A stretch of 64,000 bases of DNA. Origin: Strigamia acuminata (Eukaryota; Arthropoda; Chilopoda; Geophilomorpha; Linotaeniidae). Positions 20,801 through 29,003 of this stretch are shown here, piece after piece; position 1 is the first letter of the stretch, and each line of letters begins with the position of its first letter. The position numbers were made by a program, and so were the translations under genes. The notes below the pieces were generated by a model, which was not told where the DNA came from, did no database searches, and was given only the letters and a program-made list of their open reading frames with translations. The stretch spans positions 26,521,118 through 26,585,117 of the forward strand of contig OX442314.1 in the NCBI GenBank assembly GCA_949358305.1, written 5' to 3'.

Positions 20801-23800
20801 ACTTATTCATGTGGTTCCCTTGTTAATAAAAGATCATGCGGCGCAATTTTGAACTTACTGAACTTAAAATTCAGAAAATTTATGAATTACATGGTGCTGC
20901 AAAATCTTATAGGGAAATTGGAACATTCTAAAACTGCTATGGCCAATGTATTGACCAAAAAAGAAAACAATGGTCAAAACAAATGCAGTGGTTGCAAACC
21001 CAAGCTATCAACAAGGGATAAACGACAGGTTTTTAGAGTCGTAACAAACAGTGAACTCTCAACAAGGCAAGCAGCAGCTCAATTATCATAAAATGTCTCA
21101 TACAACAATTTGGAGAAGTTGGAAAAATAATAACCTAGTGGAATACTGCAAGATGAAAGGAAAACCAAATTTAACTCCTGCACACAAGCCAGCACGATTG
21201 CAGTGGGCCCATTCTGTGATGAGCTGGACAAATGAGTGGGAACAAACTTTTTTTCTGATGAGAAGAACTGGAATTTAGATGGCCCAGATGGTTATGGATA
21301 CTACTGGCATGATTTGCGCAAGAATTCAAAAGTTAGAATGAGCCACCAAATGGGAGGTGGGGGAGTGATGGTGTGCGATGCATTTGCATTCAATGGAAAA
21401 ACTGATATTGTTGTAATTGAAGGAAAAATGGATACTGTGAAGTACCAAGAGCTTCTTAAAAACAATTTAATTGCTTTTGGACCATTGATTGGTGGCGATA
21501 ACTGGACATTTCAACAAGACAATGCTCCAATTCATGTCTCTAAATCAACAAAAAAAAATAGTTTAATTGCAATAACGCAAACAACCCTGGTTAGAAGTCG
21601 AAATTGGCTTCTTTCATCATCTGGTATTGATGTTTCGTGCATGTGCTTTTGTTTTAACGTTGATGTATTATTAACCTTCCCATAGCCATGTTGGGCCAAA
21701 AAAATTACAGAAGTGAAAAAATCACTGTAATTCTTTTTTTCCTGAAAATTAATTAATGAGGTTAACTTTAATTCCTCAAAAACTTGCTTTTCTCATTTTA
21801 TAATGTCTAAATACGAATAGTTTTTCAATTATTATTAAGATAATTTAATATTTATAACATAAAACACCCTTAATGGGAGCACCGTACACTACTTTGCCAT
21901 CGGTTTGCACTAGGTGGCGTATTAAAATTAGTCCTAAAACATGTGCTTTTACCAGGAAAAATGCGATTGCACCAGGAAAAATGTGATTGCACCAGGAAAA
22001 ATGTGATTGTGCACATGTGCAGAAGGATTTTTGAAAAGAAGGTAGAAATGACCGACCATGGCTGCACATGTGTAGAATTAGCCATGGCTATGGGAAGGTT
22101 AATTGCGACTTTGCATTGTACGTAAGAATGCAACTATTAAATAGTTAATCCCAAAATTTTTCCCTATTTTGGTGTATTGGCACTGTACAAAGAATTGTTT
22201 AAGTCAAATGATGAAATAAGCGATTGATTGCTAACCGTAGTAATCAATGATGTCATCATGAAGCTTCCATATTTTCCCCTTAGAAACGGTTGACCAGGTA
22301 ACGGATCAATAAAAGGTTATTCTTCTGTTAGTGAAGAATAACAATGCTAGTCCACACTTTGTAATGAAATAAAGAGGAGGAACACCAAAAACTCTGACCT
22401 GTCTATTTTATTACCCCAATCTAAGGACAGGATATGGAATACCCACCCCAACCACTTTACAGTTTGTTTGCTGTATTTTAAGTAAAAATAAATTATTTCT
22501 GATATTACAGAATTCGTTTCTTCTGCATTTCTGAAATGGCCCTACACAACTAAACTTATAACATTACAATTATCTGGTAATAAAAATACATCAACAATTT
22601 TACCAGATCACCGCTTTGATTTCTTACTTGTCTGGTTGAAACATCCAATCAACTTGCTCAAAATATTTGAAAATGAAGTAATCTGTGCAATGCTTCACAA
22701 GTAGAGAACCATATTCATAAATTCTATTGCAGGCATTTCAATCACCTTTTGTGATTGAGAAGAAAACAATCTTGTTTCTGTTAGAAGATTATTCTCAAGC
22801 TGATTTCACTATGAGTATACAAGACCTGTTAATTTGGAGACAAAACCAAATCATTTTTCTTATCGATGCCAAAAACCACACTTGTCAGGTTATACTTCAA
22901 AATCAAGTGCACTGAGTAGAATAGTACAAATTCAACTTTTCAACTATCAAAAATTATTTTTATAACACTACACTGCCGTGCACTTAACGATTAATTTGTG
23001 TGTGTAATTTTGAGTAATTTAACAGAAATTTAATATGATTTCAATGAAATATGTGGGAAACTTAAACTCCCTTATAAAATGTGATGTACAAATATCCTGT
23101 GCAGTAAAATTATGTATCTCAAACATAATCTCTACTCAGATAATTCCATCTTTCAATTACAATATCTCTGTAGGAATTGTTCCTGTGAGTAAAATACAAA
23201 TAATGTCAACTTGTTATGTCATTTTTAATCATTTATTTCTAGTTTATGCCTGATGCAATTGTGATTAAAAAATATGACAATGGAACAACTTTATTTAGTG
23301 GATTTGTCTATGACTTATTGATTTCTTACCTCTGTCCCACAATGAAATTAAGGTCTGTGTCATTAAATAGAGAAACTACTGAACTAAAATAAATTTTACT
23401 TGTAAATAGTGTGATCGAATTGTATGGAGACCATTTAAATAATGAAGTAATCCGCGAAATGATAATTCAAAAAGTAAATATGGGTCATAGAATGTAAAAT
23501 ACACTATTTTTCCATATAGACATTTCTTAGAACGGGGTGCGTCTTAACCCTAGGGGGTGGCGCTACTGTCGCAAAAAAATATATCGCGAATATAATATAT
23601 CGTGAATAAACCAATCGCGAAAAAATTAAAACGCGAATAAACCAATCGCGAAAACACTAAAACGCGAAAAAACTAAAACGCGAAAAATCTAAAACGCGAA
23701 AAAAAAAAGAAAACTGGAAAGAGAAAAAAGAAACGCGATTCCTTTTTTCGCGACTCTAAATGCGCCCCAACCCTAGCAGTACAAACCTAAAATTATGTTT

Positions 23801-25395
23801 TTAGCCCAAATCTTTGTTATTAAACATGACTGATGACATTGACATTGAAAGTCGAATTAGAGATCAGCATTGGTTTGCTTCCAACCAATTTATGTATTTT
23901 CCGTTAAAATCCGAATAATGTTTAATTATTAGTTTACGTGTTTTCTTAGGAAGTTGATACAGGCACTACACCCTACATTATGTCATCAGGTCGAGTTCCT
24001 TATGTAGACAGTGTGGCTTTAGAAATGAAGTATGATAATTTGGCAATTGCAGTAGTACTTTCATCTGAAATCGAAGACCTTATGTGGTTCACATTCGTCA
24101 AACCATTCAGTTGTAACATGTGGATTTGCTCAATTTTGCTTAGTCTTTTGTTAAAATTTATTTTTGAAGCAATTCTTCGTACAAAGAAATTGGACAATAC
24201 AAATACTGGTAAGTTATATTGCTTGTTGACACAGACCAAGCAAGCCAGCTCTGAACAGTCAACCCAATCGCTAACCTTGTCATGTTGGTGTGCCTGCAAT
24301 GCTTACTTGGTCGACTACCACTGCCTATTGCAATAATCTGATAATTTCATTTTAGACTTCAACAACTCGATCAAAATATTCAGTTTATTGCTATTTCTAT
24401 TTATTTTTTGCATCATGTCAGCTTTTAGTGCAGTTCTGTACGCTTCTTTTACTGTAAAGCCAAGAACCAATGCGTTCGAAACTTTAGAAGATTTAATAAA
24501 AGATGGAGGATTTATGTTCTACGCCCATCAAGATTACCAAATCCATGCTATTGCAAAAGTAACATCTATTTTCTTTTTCCAAATTTTTTTTAACCATGAC
24601 TATTTGTAGCATGCGAAAGCAGGCCACCTCAAAGTTTTACATTACTTAATGAGTAAAAGTCCAAATGGTGGGAAAATATCCAATTTCGAAGATATTTATG
24701 AATCCGTCTTATCAAAACGACACGCATTCATCCACTACATGAATTTATTCAAACACGACCTGCAACACGATTGCAGACATTATCTAATTAAAATGCCCGA
24801 TAGAATCGGTCTGCCAATAGGGTTTGGTAAAAGATCAAAATTTGTCGAAATGTTCAACCAAAAGTAAGTGGAAGAAACGATCGATTCGTTTATACATTTC
24901 TCAATTTACTCATTACTCGTTTCTAGATTGATATTAATTCGAGAGTATGGTCTTCTCACGGCATTGGAGAAGACTTACACACCAGAAAGACATTGCGAAA
25001 CTAATTACAATTTGTTTAAACCATGTACAATACGTCAAACAATAAGTGCATTTATTGTTTTGTTGGCAGGGATTGGTGCTTCTCTGACCCTTTTTTTAAT
25101 TGAACAGGTAAAACTAAATAAATTAATAAATTAATAAATAATTTAATTTCTTTTCATAAGATTAGAGAAGTACATCCAGAATTAATAGAGAAGCTGAAAT
25201 CACTTCCGTTTGATCTCATCAAAGTGATTAGATCAACTGCTATTTTCTTATACAAATGCACAAGTGAAGTAAAGATTTCAGCAAAGCTGTGTTTTATATA
25301 ATTGTAATAGAAATTGTTATGATGTTTAGGTGTTTGAACACATCTGCAGATGCATGTTTAAAAGCCATTGTGCTGAAGACGGTGCAGCCCAATAA
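14840..25395 (+). CDS. Ionotropic receptor gene B (complete 13-exon model)
   Basis: Exons: 14840-14912, 15034-15144, 22511-22677, 22733-22888, 23026-23184, 23243-23352, 23410-23473, 23950-24208, 24356-24558, 24610-24863, 24927-25107, 25161-25268, 25330-25395; 1,911 nt, about 636 aa, no internal stop. Exon 1 encodes a signal peptide ([20 protein letters not shown]). Exons 2-5 form the extracellular N-terminal part, exons 6-8 lobe S1 ([14 protein letters not shown]) and M1, exon 9 M2-M3 ([15 protein letters not shown]), exon 10 lobe S2, exon 11 M4, exons 12-13 a short tail. The length suits an IR. Intron 2 is 7.4 kb because of nested mobile elements; the others are short. Exon 4 may end 18 nt later. 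The ligand is unknown. Confidence 0.8.
15252..15664. repeat. Insertion flank with imperfect tandem repeat
   Basis: The paralogous intron of gene C is continuous here (GCAATAATTC), so foreign sequence starts near 15252. 15252-15470 is rich in ATCCGA/TCGGAT words. From about 15480 to 15660 a unit like CATAATTCATCAGTTTTTGG recurs about five times at 30-45 bp intervals, right up to the LTR start. Confidence 0.55.
15665..20074 (+). mobile_element. Ty3/Gypsy LTR retrotransposon 2, 3'-truncated
   Basis: A 262-bp LTR (15665-15926, TGTGGAG...TTTACA, with TTTAAATG and AATAAA signals), a primer site (15927-15939) and one gag-pol frame. The element stops inside integrase at about 20068-20074, where a fold-back element begins. 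No 3' LTR is present. It lies in intron 2 of IR gene B in the gene's own orientation. Confidence 0.9.
15927..15939 (+). other. Primer binding site, element 2
   Basis: TCAGAAGTGGGAT directly follows the LTR end ACA. The same 13 bases follow the 5' LTR of element 3. They complement the 3' region of an animal tRNA-Leu(CAA) (AUCCCACUUCUGA), offset from the CCA end; the tRNA identity is from general knowledge, not a search. Confidence 0.6.
16124..20077 (+). CDS. Gag-Pol polyprotein, element 2 (truncated)
   Basis: The open frame runs from 16091; the second Met at 16124 ([14 protein letters not shown]) lines up with the start in element 3, so it is preferred. Order: acidic N-terminal Gag, capsid, three CCHC knuckles ([42 protein letters not shown]), protease with [10 protein letters not shown] (DTQ instead of DTG), RT with RRYMDDLL, RNase H with [16 protein letters not shown], and the integrase zinc finger (HIGHAHPG ... 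[12 protein letters not shown]). Only the first Asp of the integrase core remains ([12 protein letters not shown]) before truncation at VAVCNFSK. Gag and Pol share one frame. It cannot yield a working integrase. Confidence 0.9.
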   Translation: MAVAKAIVAKIRRGAFPTEAEWDKLRAKDVQPLLIERNIVPPRLKREMIITLRQAVLAELGLVDEDVNQDEVEEDDKEDDKNDEKDEEKVEDNDPEIEENPPVQAMMNGGFSADQVQEMMKQMMATMLAMQTKPEAPKEPKEVKNAPKLPRFSGDQNELRTTTQWLADVHEYAKEYKWTNATKVTTAAAALDGPAKVWHENSGTTIRKFDAWEAELKKNFPDQRLTYDEKERLIRAPQKNDETAETYLRRKWATCEKLGMTIGDAQEYLLDGLKLKTATAPMYFLQYQHITEIVRTMRSVEARNKVAIVETKTKPSTAKPTGNALIKCYKCGEKGHRKEDCPNELKCFKCHESWHLSNACPNGTKCFNCSGFGHMANTCPEPKKERKQPSKDKLDVKTKKIYKIEAEEMQPEFETMMWVDGKKCSAGIDTQSAVCLISKTFAKRTKIEEPDYEYVIEGFNQDASRYRGRTRCDVESAKVKLADVEFYVVDNARMPTEVWIGKPFLKHPTITMQSDGGYVTFRPREGMQDEAGITRIEPKITAAKPRALVIDKNKVVPAHSISLVTVRAKNQSDGLFYVENERAVTDRLEVPEGLIEVKNERAIMPIINDGPEEVRVTRGRKLGHVEITEEEPSLHQVQVKKVATTEASPRMRITADEINLGKSVTPEETEIVLTMINDEFRDCFATSLEEVGCFPDLKMEIEVTTTRPTNLRRYQYSAAQQKEIDKMVAELEGAGFVTRSKSPFNSPIVMVRKKTGEWRICIDFRSLNEITVKEHFPCPRMDELLDGTHEWRVFLVFDLASGYYQIELTAGAQEKTAFSTMNGKYQFVRMPFGLINAPFVFNRVMELAFGHLPYEVLRRYMDDLLSGAKTNAELIEKMRKILIEVRRSKLTLKLSKCHFLCEEVQFLGLRLTKDGLRPRFEKTSAIKNFAKPKDVRGVRSFLGLCGYFRRFIAGYATKTRALTKLTRKNETFVWTTECEAAFQGLIGELIAEPVLKIYDNTRPCEVHTDASQDGIGAVLMQRGEGNDLHPIIYASRTTTECEKRYHSTELELMAVVWAVLKFRMYLYGSEFTVVTDCEAVRYGLKKRELTPRIGRWVLALSEYNFKAIHRPGLLMGHVDALSRNAEPASGEETEMERRFKVNQIKFTEGDWLVAAQESDPECKELKDALLIEDKSLLNERMQHKSRGYKIKKGHVYFELTANGRRRDVLYLPKMMRRQITNEVHIGHAHPGVDATIEAIRKRFWFPRMRSYVKAAVGTCVECLMRKEPGGKRAGELNIIERQRVPFHTVHLDHVGPFPKSGIGYRHILVAVCNFSKI
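20068..20427. mobile_element. Fold-back / MITE element with ~125-bp inverted arms
   Basis: The left arm begins CAAGATTTGAATTAGCCGCC and the right arm ends with its complement at 20427. The arms run to about 20200 and 20293 (GCCAATATGTGG / CCACATATTGGCC). To the right the sequence continues TTTATTTTTGGGACACCCTA, which looks like a mariner-type terminus and has no partner on the left. The left end therefore appears lost at the junction with element 2. No ORF. Confidence 0.75.
20584..20639. repeat. Short inverted repeat
   Basis: Arms of about 22 bases (CAACTCCAGAAAAAGTAG... and ...CTATTTTCCTGGAGTTG) around an 11-base loop, with one or two mismatches. It lies between the fold-back element and the Tc1-like remnant and could be a terminus of either. 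Confidence 0.6.
20798..21585 (+). pseudogene. Tc1-like transposase remnant
   Basis: Three overlapping frames carry pieces of one Tc1-family DDE transposase: an N-terminal helix-turn-helix-like part, a middle part ([20 protein letters not shown]), then [18 protein letters not shown] with the first catalytic Asp region and [15 protein letters not shown] with the second. Several stops and frameshifts separate them and the third acidic residue is missing. Inactive copy in intron 2 of IR gene B. Confidence 0.85.
21675..22098. mobile_element. piggyBac-like MITE, copy 1 (TTAA flanked)
   Basis: 424 bp. It begins CCTTCCCATAGCCATG and ends CATGGCTATGGGAAGG, flanked on both sides by TTAA (21671-21674, 22099-22102). 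TTAA duplication is characteristic of the piggyBac superfamily. Inside, AATGTGATTGCACCAGGAAA recurs about three times. A second copy in the opposite orientation lies at 46460-46847. No transposase. Confidence 0.8.
23554..23768. mobile_element. MITE with 8-bp target duplication in an IR gene B intron
   Basis: 215 bp bounded by GGGGTGGCGC and ATGCGCCCC, flanked by the direct repeat AACCCTAG (23546-23553, 23769-23776). The corresponding intron of gene A has the single site. The interior is made of degenerate units AATCGCGAAAA / AAAACGCGAAAA. The 8-bp duplication suggests a hAT- or P-type mobiliser. No ORF. Confidence 0.75.
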
Positions 25396-25716
25396 CAATC
25401 ACCAGTATTATTGCATAGATAAAACAACCAACCGCGACCCCTCTGTTAAATTTGAATAAACAGTTATGTTAATTCCCTTACACACAATCGCTGCTTCTTT
25501 AACACGATTATTATTATTGTTTATTTTCCAAAAGAAGGGTGCCCCCCAACAGCCGAAGCCTACAGGGGGGGGACACCCATCAAACCACCTAAACAACCAT
25601 CGTCAATTACAAAAACAAAAAGAGATCAAAAAAAAAATCATAATTCAAAATAGAACATCAAAAGAAACACAACAGCAAAAACAAAAAATCAAAATTAAAA
25701 TTACATTAAATTAGCA

Positions 25717-28554
25717 TCAAGACCCAACAACAAAAGCATGCTCAATACCAGAGAGAGTACAATTAAAAATGTCAATATCACCCAAAAAGACATTAACGCT
25801 CCGTAATAAACGCCCAACAGGGGAGTAAGAGTTAGAAACAGAGAAAGTAACACGTGGGGTGCGCAACTCCCTCCCCACCCAAGGAACATTAAAGTGCAAG
25901 CAAGATAACAGACAGGGAGCCACGACCTTGCCACTGATCAAACGAAAAACGAAAATGCAGTCAAGAAGAATCATATGGGAACCAACAGAACGCAAACCCA
26001 AAGCCACGAGCACCTCCGAATAAGAATAATTAAATAGGTGATAAAAATATCTCCTATAAATCATCCAAGCAAAATTACGTTGCAGCCCCTCGAGACGGTT
26101 AAGCAGATAGACAGCACAGCCCCTCCAAACCAAAGACGAAAACAAAATACGAGAACGAACCAAAGAAATAAACAACAAGCGAAGCGGACCCGGAGACGTA
26201 AAAACAAAAGAGAGACGGAAGAGAATGCCCAAAACCCTCGTACACTCACCGACCAATCGATTAACATGATTTCTAAAGATAAAACAATCATCGAAAGTCA
26301 CACCCAGATCCCTTATCACCGAACGTCGTGGAATCAAAACACCACCCAACGTGTAGGGATGCAAAAGCTTCACAGCACGACGGGAGAAAGAAAGCACTAC
26401 TGACTTGTTGACATTTAGGCTCATGCAGTTTGCATCAGTCCAACATTGTACTCTATTCAAATAACGCTGCAGATCCTCGCAATCCCCAACAGTATCAATG
26501 CTGCGGCCCAACTTGGTATCATCCGCAAAGAACGAGTGGGACAGACCACGAAGAAAGTAGGATAAATCGTTGATAAACAGCTTGAACAACACAGGACCCA
26601 GAATAGAACCCTGTGGGACACCAGAATTAGTCACGTAACAACTTGACGTAGTAACCCCATTACACTTAAGAAAGTTATTCCTCCGACCTAAATAACTAGC
26701 AAACCACTTAATAAAACGCGGGGACAAACCGTAAAACTCCAGCTTGATCAACAGTAGATCGTGGCAAATTCGATCAAAAGCCTTCGCGAAATCCAAGTAG
26801 ATGACATCAAATTGGCCCCTGGTATGAAAAGAGTCGAATACCTCATTATAAAAATTCAGGAGATTCAGCTCCACAGACTTCCCACATGTAAAACCAAACT
26901 GGGCATCCGTAGTAAATCCATCTACCCACGAGCTCATCCTGGCAAGCACAGATAGTTCAAATAACTTAGCCAAACTACTCAATAAAGAGATAGGTCTAAA
27001 ATTGGATACGCTGGTGCGCTTACCGCTCTTGAAAACAGGGACCACCAACGCATCCTTCCAAGCAACCGGAAAAACCCCGCAAGAAAGCGACAGATTGAAC
27101 AAATAAACCAGAGGAACCAATAACACCTCAATACATCCCTTAAGGATGAACGGCGGAAACCCGTCCAAACCACAGGCACCATGCGATCGGAGCTTCACCG
27201 ATGCCGCTCGAACATCAATTCCAGACAAAGCCGGAATGTCCAGACGATCGGCAACAAAAGAATCACTGGAGCTTTTAATCCCCATCTCAGAGTCCAGATA
27301 CTCATTTACCGCAGCAGTATTGTGATAGCCCGATACAATCGACCCAAAATGATGACAAAAGAGTCTTCCCAAATCCGCGGACTCAGCGGTCAAAACCCCT
27401 CCATCGTCCAGGACAATGTCCGAATGGGCAACACGATACCTGGGCTTTACAAATCGCCAAAAGTTCCTAGGATTATAGCGGACAGAATCCGCAATCACCC
27501 CAAAGTACGCCTCACGATCCCTCCTCATCTGAACCTTAGCACCCCTGCGACACTCCGCAAATCTAAGATAGTCACATCCACGACCATAACGCTTGAATTT
27601 CCGATGAAAAACACGCTTGTCCCTCAATAAAACCCTTAAGTCAAAGGAGAACCACGGGGGAAACTTAGAATCCATTCGAACCCTACGCGGAATATAACGA
27701 CGAACCGCCTCCACAAGAACGTCAGACAACATCCCAACCCCAACATTAACATCAGAGCAGCTGAGAACACAAGACCAATCATAGCCCGCCAAAAAAGTAT
27801 ATAGAGAATGATAATCCCCAGCTCTAAAGCAAAGATAGTCACCTCTCGCAGCAGGGACACCAACAATAGACAGGCGAAACGCCAAAGGCGGATGATAATT
27901 GTCGGGAGAAACCAAGCAAGCATCAGCAAGAGAAACACACAGGTCGGAGCAGTTCGAAAAAATCAAATCCAACAAATCGCCATGACAATTCAAAACTCGG
28001 TTAAATTGAGAGACCCCCACAAAACAAGAAAATTCATTTAAGGAAAGGGCCGAGGCTCGAACCACCGACAAGGCACGCCCAAGATCAAATGGAATCCAAG
28101 AAATCCCCGGAAGATTAAAATCTCCAAGCAGAATAACATCCCCAGAAAAGGACGCCACGGACTCACGACACCGGTCCAAGCAGGCCTGCAGAACCAGAGT
28201 CGGAGTACGAGGAGGAATGTAACAACACCCAACCAAAATCCGTCTAGATCCACAACCCAACTCGACCCATAAGCTAAGATCACCATACTCCAAATCAAAA
28301 CGACGATAGGAGTTAATCGTGGAATTAACAGCACATAACAACCCACCACCACGGGTGAGGCCGGAATTAATGTCGCGATCATTACGGAAAACCTTAAATT
28401 GACTAGTGAAATAATCGCCCTCATAAATCTCGTCATTAAACCAAGTTTCAGATAAACAGTAAACGTCAGCGCCAACCTCAGTAAGACCCATAACAAATTC
28501 GAGACACTTAGTTCTTAAACCACGCACATTCTGGTAAAAGCAACTCACAATCAT
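25717..28554 (-). CDS. ORF2: endonuclease-reverse transcriptase, non-LTR copy 1
   Basis: 945 aa. The N-terminal AP-like endonuclease has QNVRGLRTK, LSETWFND, TRGGGLLCAV, CCYIPPRTP, LLGDFNLPGISW and the late His in DNYHPPLAF. RT covers about residues 480-730: FRPISLLSSLAKLFE, YLDFAKAFDRI, NSGVPQGSILGPVLF and the catalytic FADDTKLG. The C-terminal part is the tail typical of Jockey/CR1-group proteins. It nicks target DNA and primes cDNA synthesis on the nicked end. The ATG overlaps the stop of the middle ORF as ATGA, so translation by re-initiation is likely. Confidence 0.92.
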   Translation of the reverse strand: MIVSCFYQNVRGLRTKCLEFVMGLTEVGADVYCLSETWFNDEIYEGDYFTSQFKVFRNDRDINSGLTRGGGLLCAVNSTINSYRRFDLEYGDLSLWVELGCGSRRILVGCCYIPPRTPTLVLQACLDRCRESVASFSGDVILLGDFNLPGISWIPFDLGRALSVVRASALSLNEFSCFVGVSQFNRVLNCHGDLLDLIFSNCSDLCVSLADACLVSPDNYHPPLAFRLSIVGVPAARGDYLCFRAGDYHSLYTFLAGYDWSCVLSCSDVNVGVGMLSDVLVEAVRRYIPRRVRMDSKFPPWFSFDLRVLLRDKRVFHRKFKRYGRGCDYLRFAECRRGAKVQMRRDREAYFGVIADSVRYNPRNFWRFVKPRYRVAHSDIVLDDGGVLTAESADLGRLFCHHFGSIVSGYHNTAAVNEYLDSEMGIKSSSDSFVADRLDIPALSGIDVRAASVKLRSHGACGLDGFPPFILKGCIEVLLVPLVYLFNLSLSCGVFPVAWKDALVVPVFKSGKRTSVSNFRPISLLSSLAKLFELSVLARMSSWVDGFTTDAQFGFTCGKSVELNLLNFYNEVFDSFHTRGQFDVIYLDFAKAFDRICHDLLLIKLEFYGLSPRFIKWFASYLGRRNNFLKCNGVTTSSCYVTNSGVPQGSILGPVLFKLFINDLSYFLRGLSHSFFADDTKLGRSIDTVGDCEDLQRYLNRVQCWTDANCMSLNVNKSVVLSFSRRAVKLLHPYTLGGVLIPRRSVIRDLGVTFDDCFIFRNHVNRLVGECTRVLGILFRLSFVFTSPGPLRLLFISLVRSRILFSSLVWRGCAVYLLNRLEGLQRNFAWMIYRRYFYHLFNYSYSEVLVALGLRSVGSHMILLDCIFVFRLISGKVVAPCLLSCLHFNVPWVGRELRTPRVTFSVSNSYSPVGRLLRSVNVFLGDIDIFNCTLSGIEHAFVVGS

Positions 28555-29003
28555 AAGTTACACCCTGTGACCACGCAACCCTCCATTGCGTCATACAAAA
28601 TCCCCCAAAATCCTAAAATACCCCAAAATAGAATAACAAAATAATCCACATAATATAAATAAACAAAACAATTAGAAAAATATAAGTAAACCAAATAATC
28701 AGCATAATAGAAATAAACAAACTCAACATAATATAAATAAACGAAATAATCAACGTAATATAAAGAACCCGCAAAATATAACCAAACAGATGAAATAATC
28801 AATACAAAATAAATAAATGAAATAATCAATCCAATCAAGATAAGTAAAATAATCAACATAAATAAAATCAATCGACGATAACAATAATAATCACAATCAC
28901 AAACTAAACAAAAATTTTTCCAAAAATTAAAACACTGATTCGAATACAACCACCAGGGTGCCCAAAACATCCATACTGATAAAAATTCACGATCAGGTCC
29001 CAT
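28551..29003 (-). CDS. Middle ORF between ORF1 and ORF2, hydrophobic
   Basis: 150 aa, unrecognised. It starts 11 nt before the end of ORF1 and its TGA overlaps the ORF2 ATG by the ATGA arrangement. From about residue 45 the protein is aromatic and aliphatic, with repeats like YLYYVDYFVYLYYVEFVYF, encoded by AT-rich imperfect 25-30 bp DNA repeats (28620-28880). It could be a real membrane-seeking peptide or a by-product of a low-complexity spacer that happens to be open; the exact junctions at both ends favour function. Confidence 0.45.
   Translation of the reverse strand: MGPDREFLSVWMFWAPWWLYSNQCFNFWKNFCLVCDCDYYCYRRLILFMLIILLILIGLIISFIYFVLIISSVWLYFAGSLYYVDYFVYLYYVEFVYFYYADYLVYLYFSNCFVYLYYVDYFVILFWGILGFWGILYDAMEGCVVTGCNL

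Noticed and set aside
26038-28041. Basic plus-strand ORFs over the non-LTR ORF2 (repeated at 35.6-37.7 kb)
   Set aside because: They appear twice only because the element is present twice; no domain, and the opposite strand encodes EN-RT.
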